From positions 186,001 to 250,000 of the forward strand of contig NZ_JADYVX010000003.1 of NCBI RefSeq assembly GCF_020194175.1: 64,000 nucleotides of DNA. Reading direction: 5' to 3'. Source of the stretch: Bradyrhizobium sp. BRP22. GTDB taxonomy: Bacteria; Pseudomonadota; Alphaproteobacteria; Rhizobiales; Xanthobacteraceae. Of the stretch, positions 43,336 through 52,993 are shown in pieces (position 1 is the stretch's first letter; each line of letters starts with the position of its first letter). The translations under genes were made by a program, and so were the position numbers. Below the pieces are notes generated by a model, which was not told the DNA's origin, did no database searches, and saw only the letters and a list, made by a program, of their open reading frames with translations.

Positions 43336-43734
43336 ATGATATCGGGATTGTTGCCTCTTGCTGGCTGCAAATCAATGGAATTCCACCGGATGCAGGCGAA
43401 CTACCGGATAATCTTCAGGGAAATGCTGCTCGCCCAGTCGGCCGCGGCGGGCGCGTTTGGCCATGCTGCTGGCCGATATGCCGAGCTCATGGGGCAGGCA
43501 TATCAGGAAGCGCTGATGGCCCTCGTTGCGGAGGTGCAGCCGAAAGATGGGGCTTTTGGGCCGCCGCATCCGGCCGATCGGGCCGGGAATCCCGCAGCGC
43601 TCGGCTTGATAAACTTCTGCCGAGCTTTTGCTGGCTTGCCACGGGCTTCAATGATTGGGTTTCTTTCGCGATACGATAATTTGCGTGGAAAGCGCGTCAT
43701 GGTTCAGGATAGACCGGGTTCTACATTGTCGTGA
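43336..43734 (+). CDS. Hypothetical helical protein
   Basis: 132 residues, not recognised. The segment YRIIFREMLLAQSAAAGAFG and RYAELMGQAYQEALMALVAE is strongly helical, reminiscent of phasin-like or PHA-synthase-subunit helices but without a clear motif. The start is uncertain: the ATG at 43336 leaves almost no space from the divergent gene, and Met at 43375 or 43390 may be used. Tail after residue 75 is basic and disordered. Confidence 0.45.
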   Translation: MISGLLPLAGCKSMEFHRMQANYRIIFREMLLAQSAAAGAFGHAAGRYAELMGQAYQEALMALVAEVQPKDGAFGPPHPADRAGNPAALGLINFCRAFAGLPRASMIGFLSRYDNLRGKRVMVQDRPGSTLS

Positions 43735-43823
43735 CATGAATTGCCGGTTGGGCTTCGCGCCCGCAATCACGCGGCGCGACATGGGGTTCGGGGCAAGAGC
43801 GCTGCCCGGGGTTTTACGTCAGA

Positions 43824-44453
43824 ATGACAAACGGGGAAGGCATGCCTGGTTCTGGTCCCGGCCGATCGCCACAACAGTCTCTCACGGCCACTTTGATCGC
43901 CATGCATGATGCCTGGTCGACGGCTGTCGGCTTGCGGGGAAATTCGAGCGCGCAACCGGCGGGACGCGATCCGGGTGCCGGCTCTCCGCTGGCTCCGATG
44001 ATCGCCGCCGTCGCTGCGATGGCCGATTTGGCTGCCGCCAATCGCCAGCGGTTCGAGCAGCCGAGCGCTGGACCCGCCATGGGTTTGCCGCCGACGGGTC
44101 AGGAGAGTCCGGCCATAACCGATTTCGTGCTGCCAATGGGCCAAGCGATGGTCATCGCCGCGAACAGGTCGCTCAGTTACTGGTTCGGTCTGGCTCAAAT
44201 ACTTGAAAATCATCAGGCGCTGATGGCGCAGTCCCTTGTCCTCGACCCAACAAGCGGCCGCGGCCCTGAATCGGGACGCCTCACCGCGGCCGACGAACTG
44301 CGCGCATTGTTGCGTGAAGTGGGGGAGCTGGCTGTCAGGCAGGCGCGCATCCTGCAGAGCGAATTAAGTGATTTGGATGAGAGTTTGGCGCAGAATTTCC
44401 AGCAATCTGATCTGTCCGGGTCCTATCGCAGACGCTGGCGCAGTAAAATCTAG
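43824..44453 (+). CDS. Hypothetical helical protein
   Basis: 209 residues, not recognised. Gly/Pro-rich N-terminus, a helical middle (MIAAVAAMADLAAANRQRFE) and a charged C-terminal helix rich in Leu/Glu (ADELRALLREVGELAVRQAR). No signal peptide; cytoplasmic. Composition resembles its neighbour at 43336, and the two may be related membrane- or granule-associated helical proteins. 17 bp upstream of the prenyl synthase, so probably co-transcribed with it. Confidence 0.6.
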   Translation: MTNGEGMPGSGPGRSPQQSLTATLIAMHDAWSTAVGLRGNSSAQPAGRDPGAGSPLAPMIAAVAAMADLAAANRQRFEQPSAGPAMGLPPTGQESPAITDFVLPMGQAMVIAANRSLSYWFGLAQILENHQALMAQSLVLDPTSGRGPESGRLTAADELRALLREVGELAVRQARILQSELSDLDESLAQNFQQSDLSGSYRRRWRSKI

Positions 44454-44470
44454 GGCGGCGCGTTTCACAG

Positions 44471-45397
44471 ATGCAGGGGCAAACAACAGAAACCGTCATT
44501 GTCCGACTGGGCTTTGAGTCGGAGATGAACGACTTGCGCGAGCGCATTGCGCGCTGGATCGCCGGCTGCAGCGAGGAATTGCGCGAAGCGCTTGAATGGC
44601 AATTTCTGGCTGGATCAAAATACTTTCGTCCATTGACGATCTTCTCCTGCTATCGTGCGGTGAATAAAGGCCCGATCCCCGAGCAGATCATGCAGTCGGC
44701 CCTGGTGATCGAGCTGTTTCACAATGTCTCCCTGATCATCGACGACATCGTCGATCGTTCCCCGACACGGCGCGGTCGGGCGACCATGCATACCAAGTTC
44801 GGCGAACTGCAGGCTTTGATGACCTCGGGCTACATCGTGGCGGAAGGTTATCTGCAGCTCAAGGACGACCTGGCAGGCATTGCGTTATTTTCGGAACTGA
44901 TGAAACGGCTGGGTGTGGCTGAATGCATGCAGTGGCGGCTTCGTCGTCAGCCGCTGGGCATTGAGGACTGGCGCAAGGTCGCCGGGGAGGATACCGGTTC
45001 GATGTTCGAGGTGTGCGCCTGCCTGGGGGATCGGTCGGGCCGGCTGCGAACGTTCGGCGGCCTGCTGGGGCTGCTCTATCATGGCTGCGACGATGTTGGT
45101 GATGTGAAGGGTCTGGCCGCGTTGGGAGGGGGCGGAGAGGAAGATCTGCGCGACGGCATCTTGACGCTGCCCGCGGCCCTCGCAATTCGCGATCCCGCAG
45201 TGGCCAGGATATTCTGTGACCCGGAGGGCCGCAACCTGGCAGAGCTCGGCAGGCATTTCGTAGCCAAACTGCCGGAAGCAGAATCCTATCTCGACAAGAT
45301 CGCCGAGGAGGGGCGAACCGAGGCGCGGTTGTTCGCCGCCGACCCCGCACCATTGATCGCCCTGATCGAGCAAACCAGGCAGTTGAGCCGCTACTAG
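44471..45397 (+). CDS. Trans-isoprenyl diphosphate synthase
   Basis: 308 residues. First Asp-rich motif DDIVD at 91-95 (NVSLIIDDIVD), second DDVGD at 207-211, and GSKYFRP (48-54) in place of GKRLRP. It condenses isopentenyl diphosphate onto an allylic primer. The position five residues before the first Asp is Val86, not an aromatic residue, which in this family tends to allow longer chains; this is inference. The second motif lacks the usual fifth Asp pattern DDxxDxxG in full but keeps D207, D208 and D211. Probably supplies the isoprenoid used by the FAD desaturase-like enzyme at 41731. Confidence 0.85.
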   Translation: MQGQTTETVIVRLGFESEMNDLRERIARWIAGCSEELREALEWQFLAGSKYFRPLTIFSCYRAVNKGPIPEQIMQSALVIELFHNVSLIIDDIVDRSPTRRGRATMHTKFGELQALMTSGYIVAEGYLQLKDDLAGIALFSELMKRLGVAECMQWRLRRQPLGIEDWRKVAGEDTGSMFEVCACLGDRSGRLRTFGGLLGLLYHGCDDVGDVKGLAALGGGGEEDLRDGILTLPAALAIRDPAVARIFCDPEGRNLAELGRHFVAKLPEAESYLDKIAEEGRTEARLFAADPAPLIALIEQTRQLSRY

Positions 45398-45580
45398 CTG
45401 GCGATTATTGGTGCGAAAGATGTTATTGGTGCGGGAAATAATGTCGAATTGAAAGAGGCTTGGGCTGCGTGGTCCAGGCAGCTTTGGAGGAATGGCGCTA
45501 ACCGGATGTCGGCAAACTAGACGTCGCTGGCTGCAACGGGCAAGTTTATCCGATATCGGGGCTCTAGGATCCGCAGTCTC

Positions 45581-48500
45581 ATGCAAAATCTGGATATCGG
45601 TGAATGGCTCGAAGAATTAGGGCTTGGCCAATATCGGGCTTTGTTCTCCGACCAAGCGATCGATAGCGATGTTGTGCCTGACCTGACAGACGACGATCTG
45701 GCGCGTCTTGGCCTGCCGTTGGGTCATCGCAAGAAGCTGCTCAAGGCGATCGACCTCCTTCTGGGGCGGGAAAGGACCAGCCAGCACGCGCCTGTCGAGG
45801 TCATGCGAATACGACCCGACGCCGAGAGGCGACAGTTGACCGTGCTGATCTGCGATCTGGTGGAATCGACGGTCCTTGCCTCCAAGCTCGATCCGGAAGA
45901 ACTCCGCAAGGTGATGGGCGTCTATCTCGACGCCTGCGTAAATGTCGTGACCTCATTTGGTGGTTTCATTGCCCGATATACCGGAGACGGAATAGTCGCC
46001 TATTTTGGTTACCCGGCCGCATTGGAAGATGCCGCTGAGCGGGCCGTGCGTGCGGGCCTGGAGCTCAGTCGGATTGTGCCGAACGTGGTCGCGCTGCCTG
46101 GCAAAACGTTGCGCGTGCGGACGGGCATCGCGACAGGCCTTGTTGTCGTTGGTGATCTTCTGGGCGAGGGCGCGGCGAAGGAGGAATCCGTCGTCGGTGA
46201 AACCCCGGCTCTGGCGGCACGGCTGCAAACTCTCGCTCCACCCAACGGGGTAGCCATCGCAGGCGCAACGCGCCGGTTGATCGAGGGCATGTTCGAGCTT
46301 GAATTCTTTGGCATGTGCGACTTGAAAGGGTTGCCGGGCCTAAGACCTGTCTGGTGCGTGCTGCGCGAGGCGGCGGTCGAAAGCCGCTTCGCCGCCAGAC
46401 ACCGCGCCGATTTGACAGAAGTGGTTGGTCGCGAGGATGAGCTGTCGCTCCTGCTCGGGCGATGGAAGACCGCTTGCGAAGGCGAGCGTCAGTTGATCCT
46501 GCTGGGCGGTGAAGCGGGAATCGGAAAGTCGCGATTGTGCATGGCGCTTGCGAGCCGGATTGCAGCAGAGAGCCATTTCATCATCCGTATGCAATGCTCG
46601 CCGTTCCATACCGATAGTGCGCTGCATCCGATTGCTACCTATTTCGAACGCGTGGCCGGACTGACGCTTGGTATGGAGCCGGAGGAGAAACTGAATCGGT
46701 TGAGTGCCGAGATGCAGAAGTCCGGCAATGTGGCGCCCGAGACGATGGTGCTTTTCGCCGATCTGCTCTCGATACCCACTGGCGATCGCTTGCCCCGGCA
46801 CGAGGCGCCACCGGAGCAATTGAAGAGCCTGACACTTGATGCCATCGACGATTGGGTCGTGAACCTGTCGCGGCTGAAGCCTGTCCTATGGATACTTGAA
46901 GATGCGCACTGGATCGATCCGACGACGGTCGAAGCAATCAGCCGTGGCCTGGCCCGGACCGATAGCGCGCGCATCCTGGCCGTCGTAACGCACCGGCCGG
47001 AATATCATCCCCCGTGGCCTGGCCGCGGCCAAATTGTTTCGTTCAACCTCAATCGCCTGAGCCGGCGGCAATCGCAGGAGCTGGTCCGGCGCGTGGCGAA
47101 GAAGGATTTGCCCAGCCGCCTCGTCGAGCAGATCGTCGCCAAGACGGACGGGATGCCATTGTTCATCGAGGAACTAACAAAGGTCGTAGTTGAGTCCGGA
47201 CCGTTCGAGGCGAGCTCAGGTCTCCATGACGACAGGCGAGGATCCGGTGAACCGGCGATACCGGTAACGCTGCAGGATTCATTGCTCGCGCGTCTTGATC
47301 GGCTGACAGAGAGCAAGGCCGTTGCCCAGATTGGCGCGGTGATCGGACGGGAGTTCTCGTACGGGTTGCTGGCTGCGGTGGTGGACTCCAAGCTCAAAGA
47401 GCTCCAGGCGGCTTTGGCGCTGCTCGAGGCCGCCGATCTCATCAGCGCGCGGGGAAGTCCGCCCGAGGTGATCTATACCTTCAAGCATGCCCTCCTTCAG
47501 GAGGCCGCCTATTCGACCTTGCTGATCAGCCGTCGCCAGACGCTGCACCAGCGCATCGCGGAGACGCTGCAGAGCCAGTTTGCCGAGATCGCGGAGGTTC
47601 ACCCAGAGCTATTGGCGCATCACTTCATCGGCGCGGGCCTCATTTCGCAAGCGGTTGACTGGTTGGCCCGTGCCGCTGCTCGATCGGCAGGCAGATACAG
47701 CAACATTGAAGCGGTCAGCCAGTTCGATCGGGCCTTGATGCTGCTGCAGCAGCTTCCGGATGAACCGGCGCGTCGCAGCCGCGAATTCGCGTTGCGGATC
47801 GAGTTGATCGAGCCGCTCTACGCAACCCATGGCTATTCCGGTCCGGAAGTCGAACATAACTACGGGCGATTGCTCGAACTTGGCCAGGAGTTGAAACAGA
47901 CGGGCCAGTTGCTGCGCATCCTGTGGGGGCGCGCCGGCGGCACCCTCGTACGATGCGACTTTCCGCGTACCGACGAGTACGTTGGCAGCTTTCTTGAACT
48001 GGCGCGCCAGACCGCCGACCGGACGTCGTCAGCACAAGGGATTCGGATCAGGGCAATGGTCGCGCTGGCGAGCGGAGAGTTCGTCAGGGCGCGCGAGCTG
48101 TTCCTGGAGGTGATAGAGGAGTTCGAGCGGGAAGGCACGGCGACGACGCTCGGCAACTATCTGACGATTCCGCGTCCAACGACCTTGGGGCAGTATTCCA
48201 TTGCTGCACAACAACTCGGTCATCTCGGCGAGGCGAGGGAGCTTTGCGCGCGCAGTTTGCAAGAGGCTCGTGAATATGGACACCACCTGACAAGCTGCTA
48301 CGCAATCCATCATTGCGCCATGAAATCGATGGTTGAGCAGGATCCTGTCACCGTCTCGTCGCTCGCCGAAGAGATCGTCGAGATCATGAACCGGCATCAC
48401 GTCTTCTACTGGGAACTGTTTACGGAGGCGCTGCTTGGCTGGGCTTCGGCGATGACGGGCGCGTTGGATGCCGGCTTCGCCCGACTGCAGCGCAGCCGGG

Positions 48501-48934
48501 AGATCCGCGATCGGGTCCAGACCAGAATCTGGAGTCCTTATTTCCTGATCAGCGAAGCTGAAATCCTGATGCGGAACCAGAGAAACGATGAGGCTATCGC
48601 CTTGCTGGATCGCGCGGCGGCGGAAGCCGAAGCCACTGGACAGCATTACAGCGCGGCCGAGGGATTTCGGGTACGAGCCTGCGCCAGACTCGCGCAAGGA
48701 GCATCGCTGGCCGAGACCGAAGCATTGTTGCAACGCGCTTTGACAACGGCGCAAGTCCAGAATGCAAGGCTTTTCGAACTGCGGGCCGCGACAAGCCTGG
48801 CGCAAGTCTGGCGCGATGCCGGACGATTTGACAGCGCACGCAGGCTGCTCGAGCCGACCTATCGCCGGTTCACGGATGGCCACGACACGCCAGACCTGAG
48901 AAACTCTCGTGCAGTGTTGGAGACACTAAGCTAG
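45581..48934 (+). CDS. SAM - class III cyclase - AAA ATPase - TPR signalling protein
   Basis: 1117 residues. Order: SAM domain (1-65, WLEELGLGQYRALFSD), class III nucleotidyl cyclase domain (about 82-250) with metal Asp in ICDLVEST and YTGDGIVAYFG, an AAA/STAND-type ATPase (about 285-560; Walker A GGEAGIGKS, Walker B ILEDAHWIDP), then TPR-like helices to the end. This architecture is common in Bradyrhizobium and other rhizobia and is thought to couple ligand binding in the TPR part to cAMP synthesis. 184 bp after the prenyl synthase, own promoter not evident. Inducer and target unknown. Confidence 0.87.
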   Translation: MQNLDIGEWLEELGLGQYRALFSDQAIDSDVVPDLTDDDLARLGLPLGHRKKLLKAIDLLLGRERTSQHAPVEVMRIRPDAERRQLTVLICDLVESTVLASKLDPEELRKVMGVYLDACVNVVTSFGGFIARYTGDGIVAYFGYPAALEDAAERAVRAGLELSRIVPNVVALPGKTLRVRTGIATGLVVVGDLLGEGAAKEESVVGETPALAARLQTLAPPNGVAIAGATRRLIEGMFELEFFGMCDLKGLPGLRPVWCVLREAAVESRFAARHRADLTEVVGREDELSLLLGRWKTACEGERQLILLGGEAGIGKSRLCMALASRIAAESHFIIRMQCSPFHTDSALHPIATYFERVAGLTLGMEPEEKLNRLSAEMQKSGNVAPETMVLFADLLSIPTGDRLPRHEAPPEQLKSLTLDAIDDWVVNLSRLKPVLWILEDAHWIDPTTVEAISRGLARTDSARILAVVTHRPEYHPPWPGRGQIVSFNLNRLSRRQSQELVRRVAKKDLPSRLVEQIVAKTDGMPLFIEELTKVVVESGPFEASSGLHDDRRGSGEPAIPVTLQDSLLARLDRLTESKAVAQIGAVIGREFSYGLLAAVVDSKLKELQAALALLEAADLISARGSPPEVIYTFKHALLQEAAYSTLLISRRQTLHQRIAETLQSQFAEIAEVHPELLAHHFIGAGLISQAVDWLARAAARSAGRYSNIEAVSQFDRALMLLQQLPDEPARRSREFALRIELIEPLYATHGYSGPEVEHNYGRLLELGQELKQTGQLLRILWGRAGGTLVRCDFPRTDEYVGSFLELARQTADRTSSAQGIRIRAMVALASGEFVRARELFLEVIEEFEREGTATTLGNYLTIPRPTTLGQYSIAAQQLGHLGEARELCARSLQEAREYGHHLTSCYAIHHCAMKSMVEQDPVTVSSLAEEIVEIMNRHHVFYWELFTEALLGWASAMTGALDAGFARLQRSREIRDRVQTRIWSPYFLISEAEILMRNQRNDEAIALLDRAAAEAEATGQHYSAAEGFRVRACARLAQGASLAETEALLQRALTTAQVQNARLFELRAATSLAQVWRDAGRFDSARRLLEPTYRRFTDGHDTPDLRNSRAVLETLS

Positions 48935-49075
48935 CCATCGTCTTTCATCTGGAAAGGGCCTCTGCTTCAGTTTGCCTGACAGCTTACTGCCCGATCACTG
49001 CGACGTCGCGTATCGCCGATCCACACTTGTCGCGCTTCGGCGCCATGGCCGAGCCGTCAAGATCCGGTTCCGTGC

Positions 49076-49900
49076 TCATCTCGGCTTCGTGGCCGTGTAG
49101 GTGTCATCACCATCGCCCGCGCGATTGCCATGGCCCAGCCGCTTGGAAATCCCGCCGGCACACTCGCATAGGGCGTTCGCGATCGCGCCGTCCCAGCCCG
49201 CATCGAACGTGGCCTCGGGCCCCATCGCGGTGATGACGAGCGCCACATAGCCGGCGTGATCGAACACCGGCGCCGCGAGAGCATTGACGCCAGGCAGGGG
49301 ATCGCCGAGCGCACGCGCGAGCCCGTGCTTGCGCACTGTAGTCAGCACGTCGGAAACCTTGGCGCCCTTCGTCGCGCGTTTCGGATTGTAACCGACGCCA
49401 AACCGGTCGAGGGCGCTGTCGAGCGCGGCATTGATCGTCTTTGATGGCAGGAACGCCGCAAAGGCGCGGCCGGTGGCGGTTTCGAGCAGGGCCATGACCG
49501 AGCCGACGCGCATTGCAATGTGCACGGGATGGCCGGGTTCCTCGATCTGCACCACGGTCGGGCCGTGGCTGCCCCAGACGGCGAGCGAGACTGCATGATC
49601 GATGGTGTTGGCGAGCGTCCTGATCTTTGCCGTGGCGATCCGCACGGCCGAGAGTCGGCGCAGGCTGATAAGTCCCAGTTCGAGCGCCAGCGCTCCAATC
49701 TCATAGCGGCCCGTGGTTTCGTCTTGCTCGATGAGCCCGATGCGCGAAAAGCTCACGAGATATGGATGAGCCTTGGCCGGTGCCATCCCGGCCTCACGCG
49801 CCAGATCGCGCAGCATCATTGGCTCGCCGCTCCTAGCGAGGGCGCGGAGCAATTGTCCGCCGACCTCGATCGACTGGATGCCGCGGCTTGCTGCTTTCAT
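49076..49900 (-). CDS. IclR-family transcriptional regulator
   Basis: 274 residues. N-terminal HTH (MMLRDLAREAGMAPAKAHPY is the recognition part) and a C-terminal IclR effector domain with FDHAGYVALVITAMGPE. The start at 49900 follows GGGGAG; the frame is open to 49960. It lies in the same direction as, and just behind, the flavoprotein gene (10 bp gap), and with the binding protein at 51653 forms a three-gene unit it probably controls. Confidence 0.85.
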   Translation of the reverse strand: MKAASRGIQSIEVGGQLLRALARSGEPMMLRDLAREAGMAPAKAHPYLVSFSRIGLIEQDETTGRYEIGALALELGLISLRRLSAVRIATAKIRTLANTIDHAVSLAVWGSHGPTVVQIEEPGHPVHIAMRVGSVMALLETATGRAFAAFLPSKTINAALDSALDRFGVGYNPKRATKGAKVSDVLTTVRKHGLARALGDPLPGVNALAAPVFDHAGYVALVITAMGPEATFDAGWDGAIANALCECAGGISKRLGHGNRAGDGDDTYTATKPR

Positions 49901-49910
49901 AGCTCCCCGT

Positions 49911-51644
49911 TCATGCCGCGTTACGCGCCGCGGCGCTTTCGGCAAGATGACGTCCGGCAATGTAGCCGAAGGTCAGCGCCGGCCCAAGCGTGATGCCGGC
50001 GCCCGGATAATTGCCGCCCATGATGCTCGCCATGTCGTTGCCCGCGGCATAGAGGCCGGGAATGACGCGGCCCTCGGCATCGAGCGCGCGTGCATTTGCA
50101 TCGGTGACGATGCCGGCATAGGTGCCGAGATCGCCGACCACCATCTTGATGGCATAAAAGGGACCCTGCGCTACCGGAGCCACGCAGGGGTTCGGCCCGT
50201 GCAGCGCGTCGCCCTGGTAGCGGTTATAGGCCTTCGAGCCCTTGCCGAAGGCAGCGTCATGTCCTTCCGCCGCTGTGGCGTTGAATTGCGCAACCGTCGC
50301 GACGAGACCCTTCGCATCGATACCGGCCTGTGCTGCAAGCGTCTCCAGCGTATCGCCACGCATGAGATAGCCGGTGCGCAGATGATGGCCTAGCGGCATG
50401 GGGAAGGGCGGCACACAGCCGAGGCCATACGTCCGTAGCGTCTTGTGGTCGCAGATGAGGAAGGCCGCGATCTCCTCGCCAGGCCTCGTCGCCTTCATCA
50501 TTGCCTGGACGAAGTCGTGATAGGAGTTGCCTTCATTGGCAAAGCGCCTGCCGTCGCGCATCACCGCGATCACGCCCGGCTTTGCGCGGTCGATGAAATG
50601 CGGCATCACGCCGCTTGAGCCGTCCTTGCGCTTTGTCAGCGAAACCGGCACCCAGGCGGCTGCATTTGGCAGGTGATCCTCGATGCGCCCGCCGGCAGCT
50701 TCCGCAAGCCGCAGCCCGTCACCGGTATTGCCGGTCGGTCCCGGCGAATAATGCTCGGCGCCGGTCGGCGCGTGTGGAAACATCTTCTTGCGCCGCGCCA
50801 CATCGTGCGGGAAGCCGCCGCAGGCGAGCACGACGCCGCACCGCGCGCGAACGCGCACATTTCGTCCGTCACGGGCGACGATCGCGCCGGTGACAGTGCC
50901 ATTGTCGATGGTCAGCTCGCGAACCGGCGAGGACAGCCACATCGGGATGTTGAGGTCGAGGGCGGATTTCCTCAGCCTTCCTGCGAGCGCATTGCCGTTG
51001 GTCAGCGTCATGCCGCGGCCGTAGCGCAGCACGTCCATGAGATGACGCGACAGGCGCTTTGCGACATAGATCGCTGATGTCAGCGATTTCGTCGCACGCA
51101 TGAAATGGATGATCTCCTTGCCGGAGCCTAGCATCATGCCGAACACAGTAAGCTCGGGCAGGGGCATGCCGAGCGTCTTGATGTGGTCGCCGAGCTCGCG
51201 TCCGTCGAACGGCCGCGTCACCATCGAGCGGCCGCCTTGCGCGCCGCCGGGCGCCTCGGCATGGTAGTCCGGAAACACCAGCGGCATATCGAACCGCAGT
51301 GCGGTCCTGGTCGTGAAGAAGTCAATCGCCTCCGGACCCGCGCTGAGAAACGCGTCGACGCGCGCCGCATCGTAATTGTTGCCGGCTTCATGCCGCAGAT
51401 ATGTGCGCGCCTGGTCCGGCGTCTCCTCGATGCCATAGGCGCGCGCGAGCGATGTACCGGGGATCCAGAGCCAGCCGCCGGAGCGAGCAGTGGTGCCGCC
51501 GAAGCGTGGCTCCTTCTCCACGATCAGCACGTCGAGACCGCGCGAGCGCGCAGTGATCGCGGCCGACATCCCGGCCGCGCCTGATCCGGCTACGATCACA
51601 TCGCACTCGTAGCAGTCGCCTGCATTGCGCTCGTTGCCGGTCAT
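49911..51644 (-). CDS. FAD-dependent dehydrogenase, KstD/fumarate reductase flavoprotein family
   Basis: 577 residues. N-terminal dinucleotide motif VIVAGSGAAGMSAAITARSR with EKEPRFGGTTARSGG, then a substrate-cap domain, then the C-terminal FAD block PGLYAAGNDMASIMGGNYPG ending AGITLGPALTFGYIAGRHLA. The GG-T-T-A-R-SGG loop and GNYPGAGITLGPALTFG are typical of 3-ketosteroid delta1-dehydrogenase-like flavoproteins, though the substrate could be any alpha,beta-dehydrogenated ketone or acid. Follows the binding protein gene after 8 bp. Confidence 0.83.
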   Translation of the reverse strand: MTGNERNAGDCYECDVIVAGSGAAGMSAAITARSRGLDVLIVEKEPRFGGTTARSGGWLWIPGTSLARAYGIEETPDQARTYLRHEAGNNYDAARVDAFLSAGPEAIDFFTTRTALRFDMPLVFPDYHAEAPGGAQGGRSMVTRPFDGRELGDHIKTLGMPLPELTVFGMMLGSGKEIIHFMRATKSLTSAIYVAKRLSRHLMDVLRYGRGMTLTNGNALAGRLRKSALDLNIPMWLSSPVRELTIDNGTVTGAIVARDGRNVRVRARCGVVLACGGFPHDVARRKKMFPHAPTGAEHYSPGPTGNTGDGLRLAEAAGGRIEDHLPNAAAWVPVSLTKRKDGSSGVMPHFIDRAKPGVIAVMRDGRRFANEGNSYHDFVQAMMKATRPGEEIAAFLICDHKTLRTYGLGCVPPFPMPLGHHLRTGYLMRGDTLETLAAQAGIDAKGLVATVAQFNATAAEGHDAAFGKGSKAYNRYQGDALHGPNPCVAPVAQGPFYAIKMVVGDLGTYAGIVTDANARALDAEGRVIPGLYAAGNDMASIMGGNYPGAGITLGPALTFGYIAGRHLAESAAARNAA

Positions 51645-51652
51645 GCTCTATC

Positions 51653-52852
51653 TCACTTCTTCAGGAGCGGACATTTCGACTCGGAGACTTGACGATAGGC
51701 GTCTTCGCCCTTCACGGTCTTGACGATCTCGAGATAATCCCACGGCTCCTTGGATTGCTCGGGTGACTTCACTTTCGCAAGATACATGGGGCGGATCACG
51801 CGACCATCCTCGCGCAGCCGGCCGCCATGGACGAAAACATCCTCGATCGGCAGCTCCCGCATCTTGGCCATCACCTTTGCCGGATCGTCGGTGCCGGCGG
51901 CCTTTATCGCCTTGAGATAGTGCAGCACCGAGCCGTAGACGCCGCTCTGGATCATAGTCGGCATCACATTGGTGCGGGCGAAGAATTTCTTCGACCAGGC
52001 ACGGGTGGCCTCGTCCATGTTCCAGTAGGATGCCGTGGTCATGTAGGTGCCTTGCGCGGCCTTCAGCCCGATCGCGTGCACGTCGGTATCGAACATCAAC
52101 AGGCCAACGAGCTTCTGGCCGCCCTGGACCAGACCGAATTCGCCGGACTGTTTGACGGCATTGTCGGTGTCCTGGCCGGCATTGGCAAAGGCGACCACGT
52201 CGGCTTTCGAACTTTGCGCCTGGAGCGCGAACGACGAGAAGTCGGCCGTATTGGTCGGATGCCGCACGCTGCCGAGCACCTTGCCGCCCAGCTCGTTGAT
52301 GAAGCGCGTGGCGTCCTTCTCGAGCTGCTGTCCGAAGGCGTAGTCTGCGGTGACGAAGAACCAGGATTTTCCGCCTTCATTGATCACGGCTGACGCGGTT
52401 ACCTTCGACAGTGCATAGGTGTCGTAACTGAAATGCACAGTGTTCGGGCTGCACAGCTCGTCCGTCAGCGAGCTCGCGCCGGGACCCGAGAGCAGCGCGA
52501 TCCTATTGCGCTCGCGCGCCATGTTATGCACGGCAATGGCAATGCCGGAATTGGGGATGTCTACGACCGCATCGACCTTGCCATTGTCGAACCAGCCGCG
52601 CACGATCTGCACACCGACGTCGGTCTTCATTTGATGGTCGGCGCTGATGATCTCGATCGGCTTGCCGAGCACGGTCGGGCCGAATTCCTCGACCGCCATC
52701 CTGGCAGCCTCGACGGAGCCCGGGCCGCTGTTGTCGCGACCCCAGCTCGATAGGTCTGTCAGCACGCCGATCCGCACAAGATCGTCGGACACCTGCGCGC
52801 TGGCCACCGATGTCATGGCCGCGAGCATGGCGCAGGCCAAAAGCCCTCTCAT
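51653..52852 (-). CDS. ABC transporter substrate-binding protein, Liv type (orphan)
   Basis: 399 residues with a signal peptide ending near residue 19 (ASA/QVS). Peripla_BP_6 fold. Paralogue of 4540-5736, sharing IEIISADHQ, WFDN, YDTYALSK, FVTADYAFGQ/H, TADF and the terminal ECPL/GCPL end. No permease or ATPase genes accompany it. First gene of the unit with the flavoprotein and IclR genes. Ligand may be a steroid-like or aromatic acid, but the sequence does not say. Confidence 0.88.
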   Translation of the reverse strand: MRGLLACAMLAAMTSVASAQVSDDLVRIGVLTDLSSWGRDNSGPGSVEAARMAVEEFGPTVLGKPIEIISADHQMKTDVGVQIVRGWFDNGKVDAVVDIPNSGIAIAVHNMARERNRIALLSGPGASSLTDELCSPNTVHFSYDTYALSKVTASAVINEGGKSWFFVTADYAFGQQLEKDATRFINELGGKVLGSVRHPTNTADFSSFALQAQSSKADVVAFANAGQDTDNAVKQSGEFGLVQGGQKLVGLLMFDTDVHAIGLKAAQGTYMTTASYWNMDEATRAWSKKFFARTNVMPTMIQSGVYGSVLHYLKAIKAAGTDDPAKVMAKMRELPIEDVFVHGGRLREDGRVIRPMYLAKVKSPEQSKEPWDYLEIVKTVKGEDAYRQVSESKCPLLKK

Positions 52853-52993
52853 TGTCGTTTCCTCTTCGTGATGCCGTTTGCCGGCTGTTCTGCATTGGCT
52901 AAAGGTTAGATTTAGACGAATTTATTTGTCAATGACGAACTCGCTTTGGTGCTCGTACCCGAAAGCGGACATCAGCCGCGCAGATCACGTCGG

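Noticed and set aside
52853..52940. Sigma70 promoter TTGACA on the minus strand before the binding protein gene
   Set aside because: The -35 match is good, but no acceptable -10 lies at 16-18 nt, so it is not listed as a feature.
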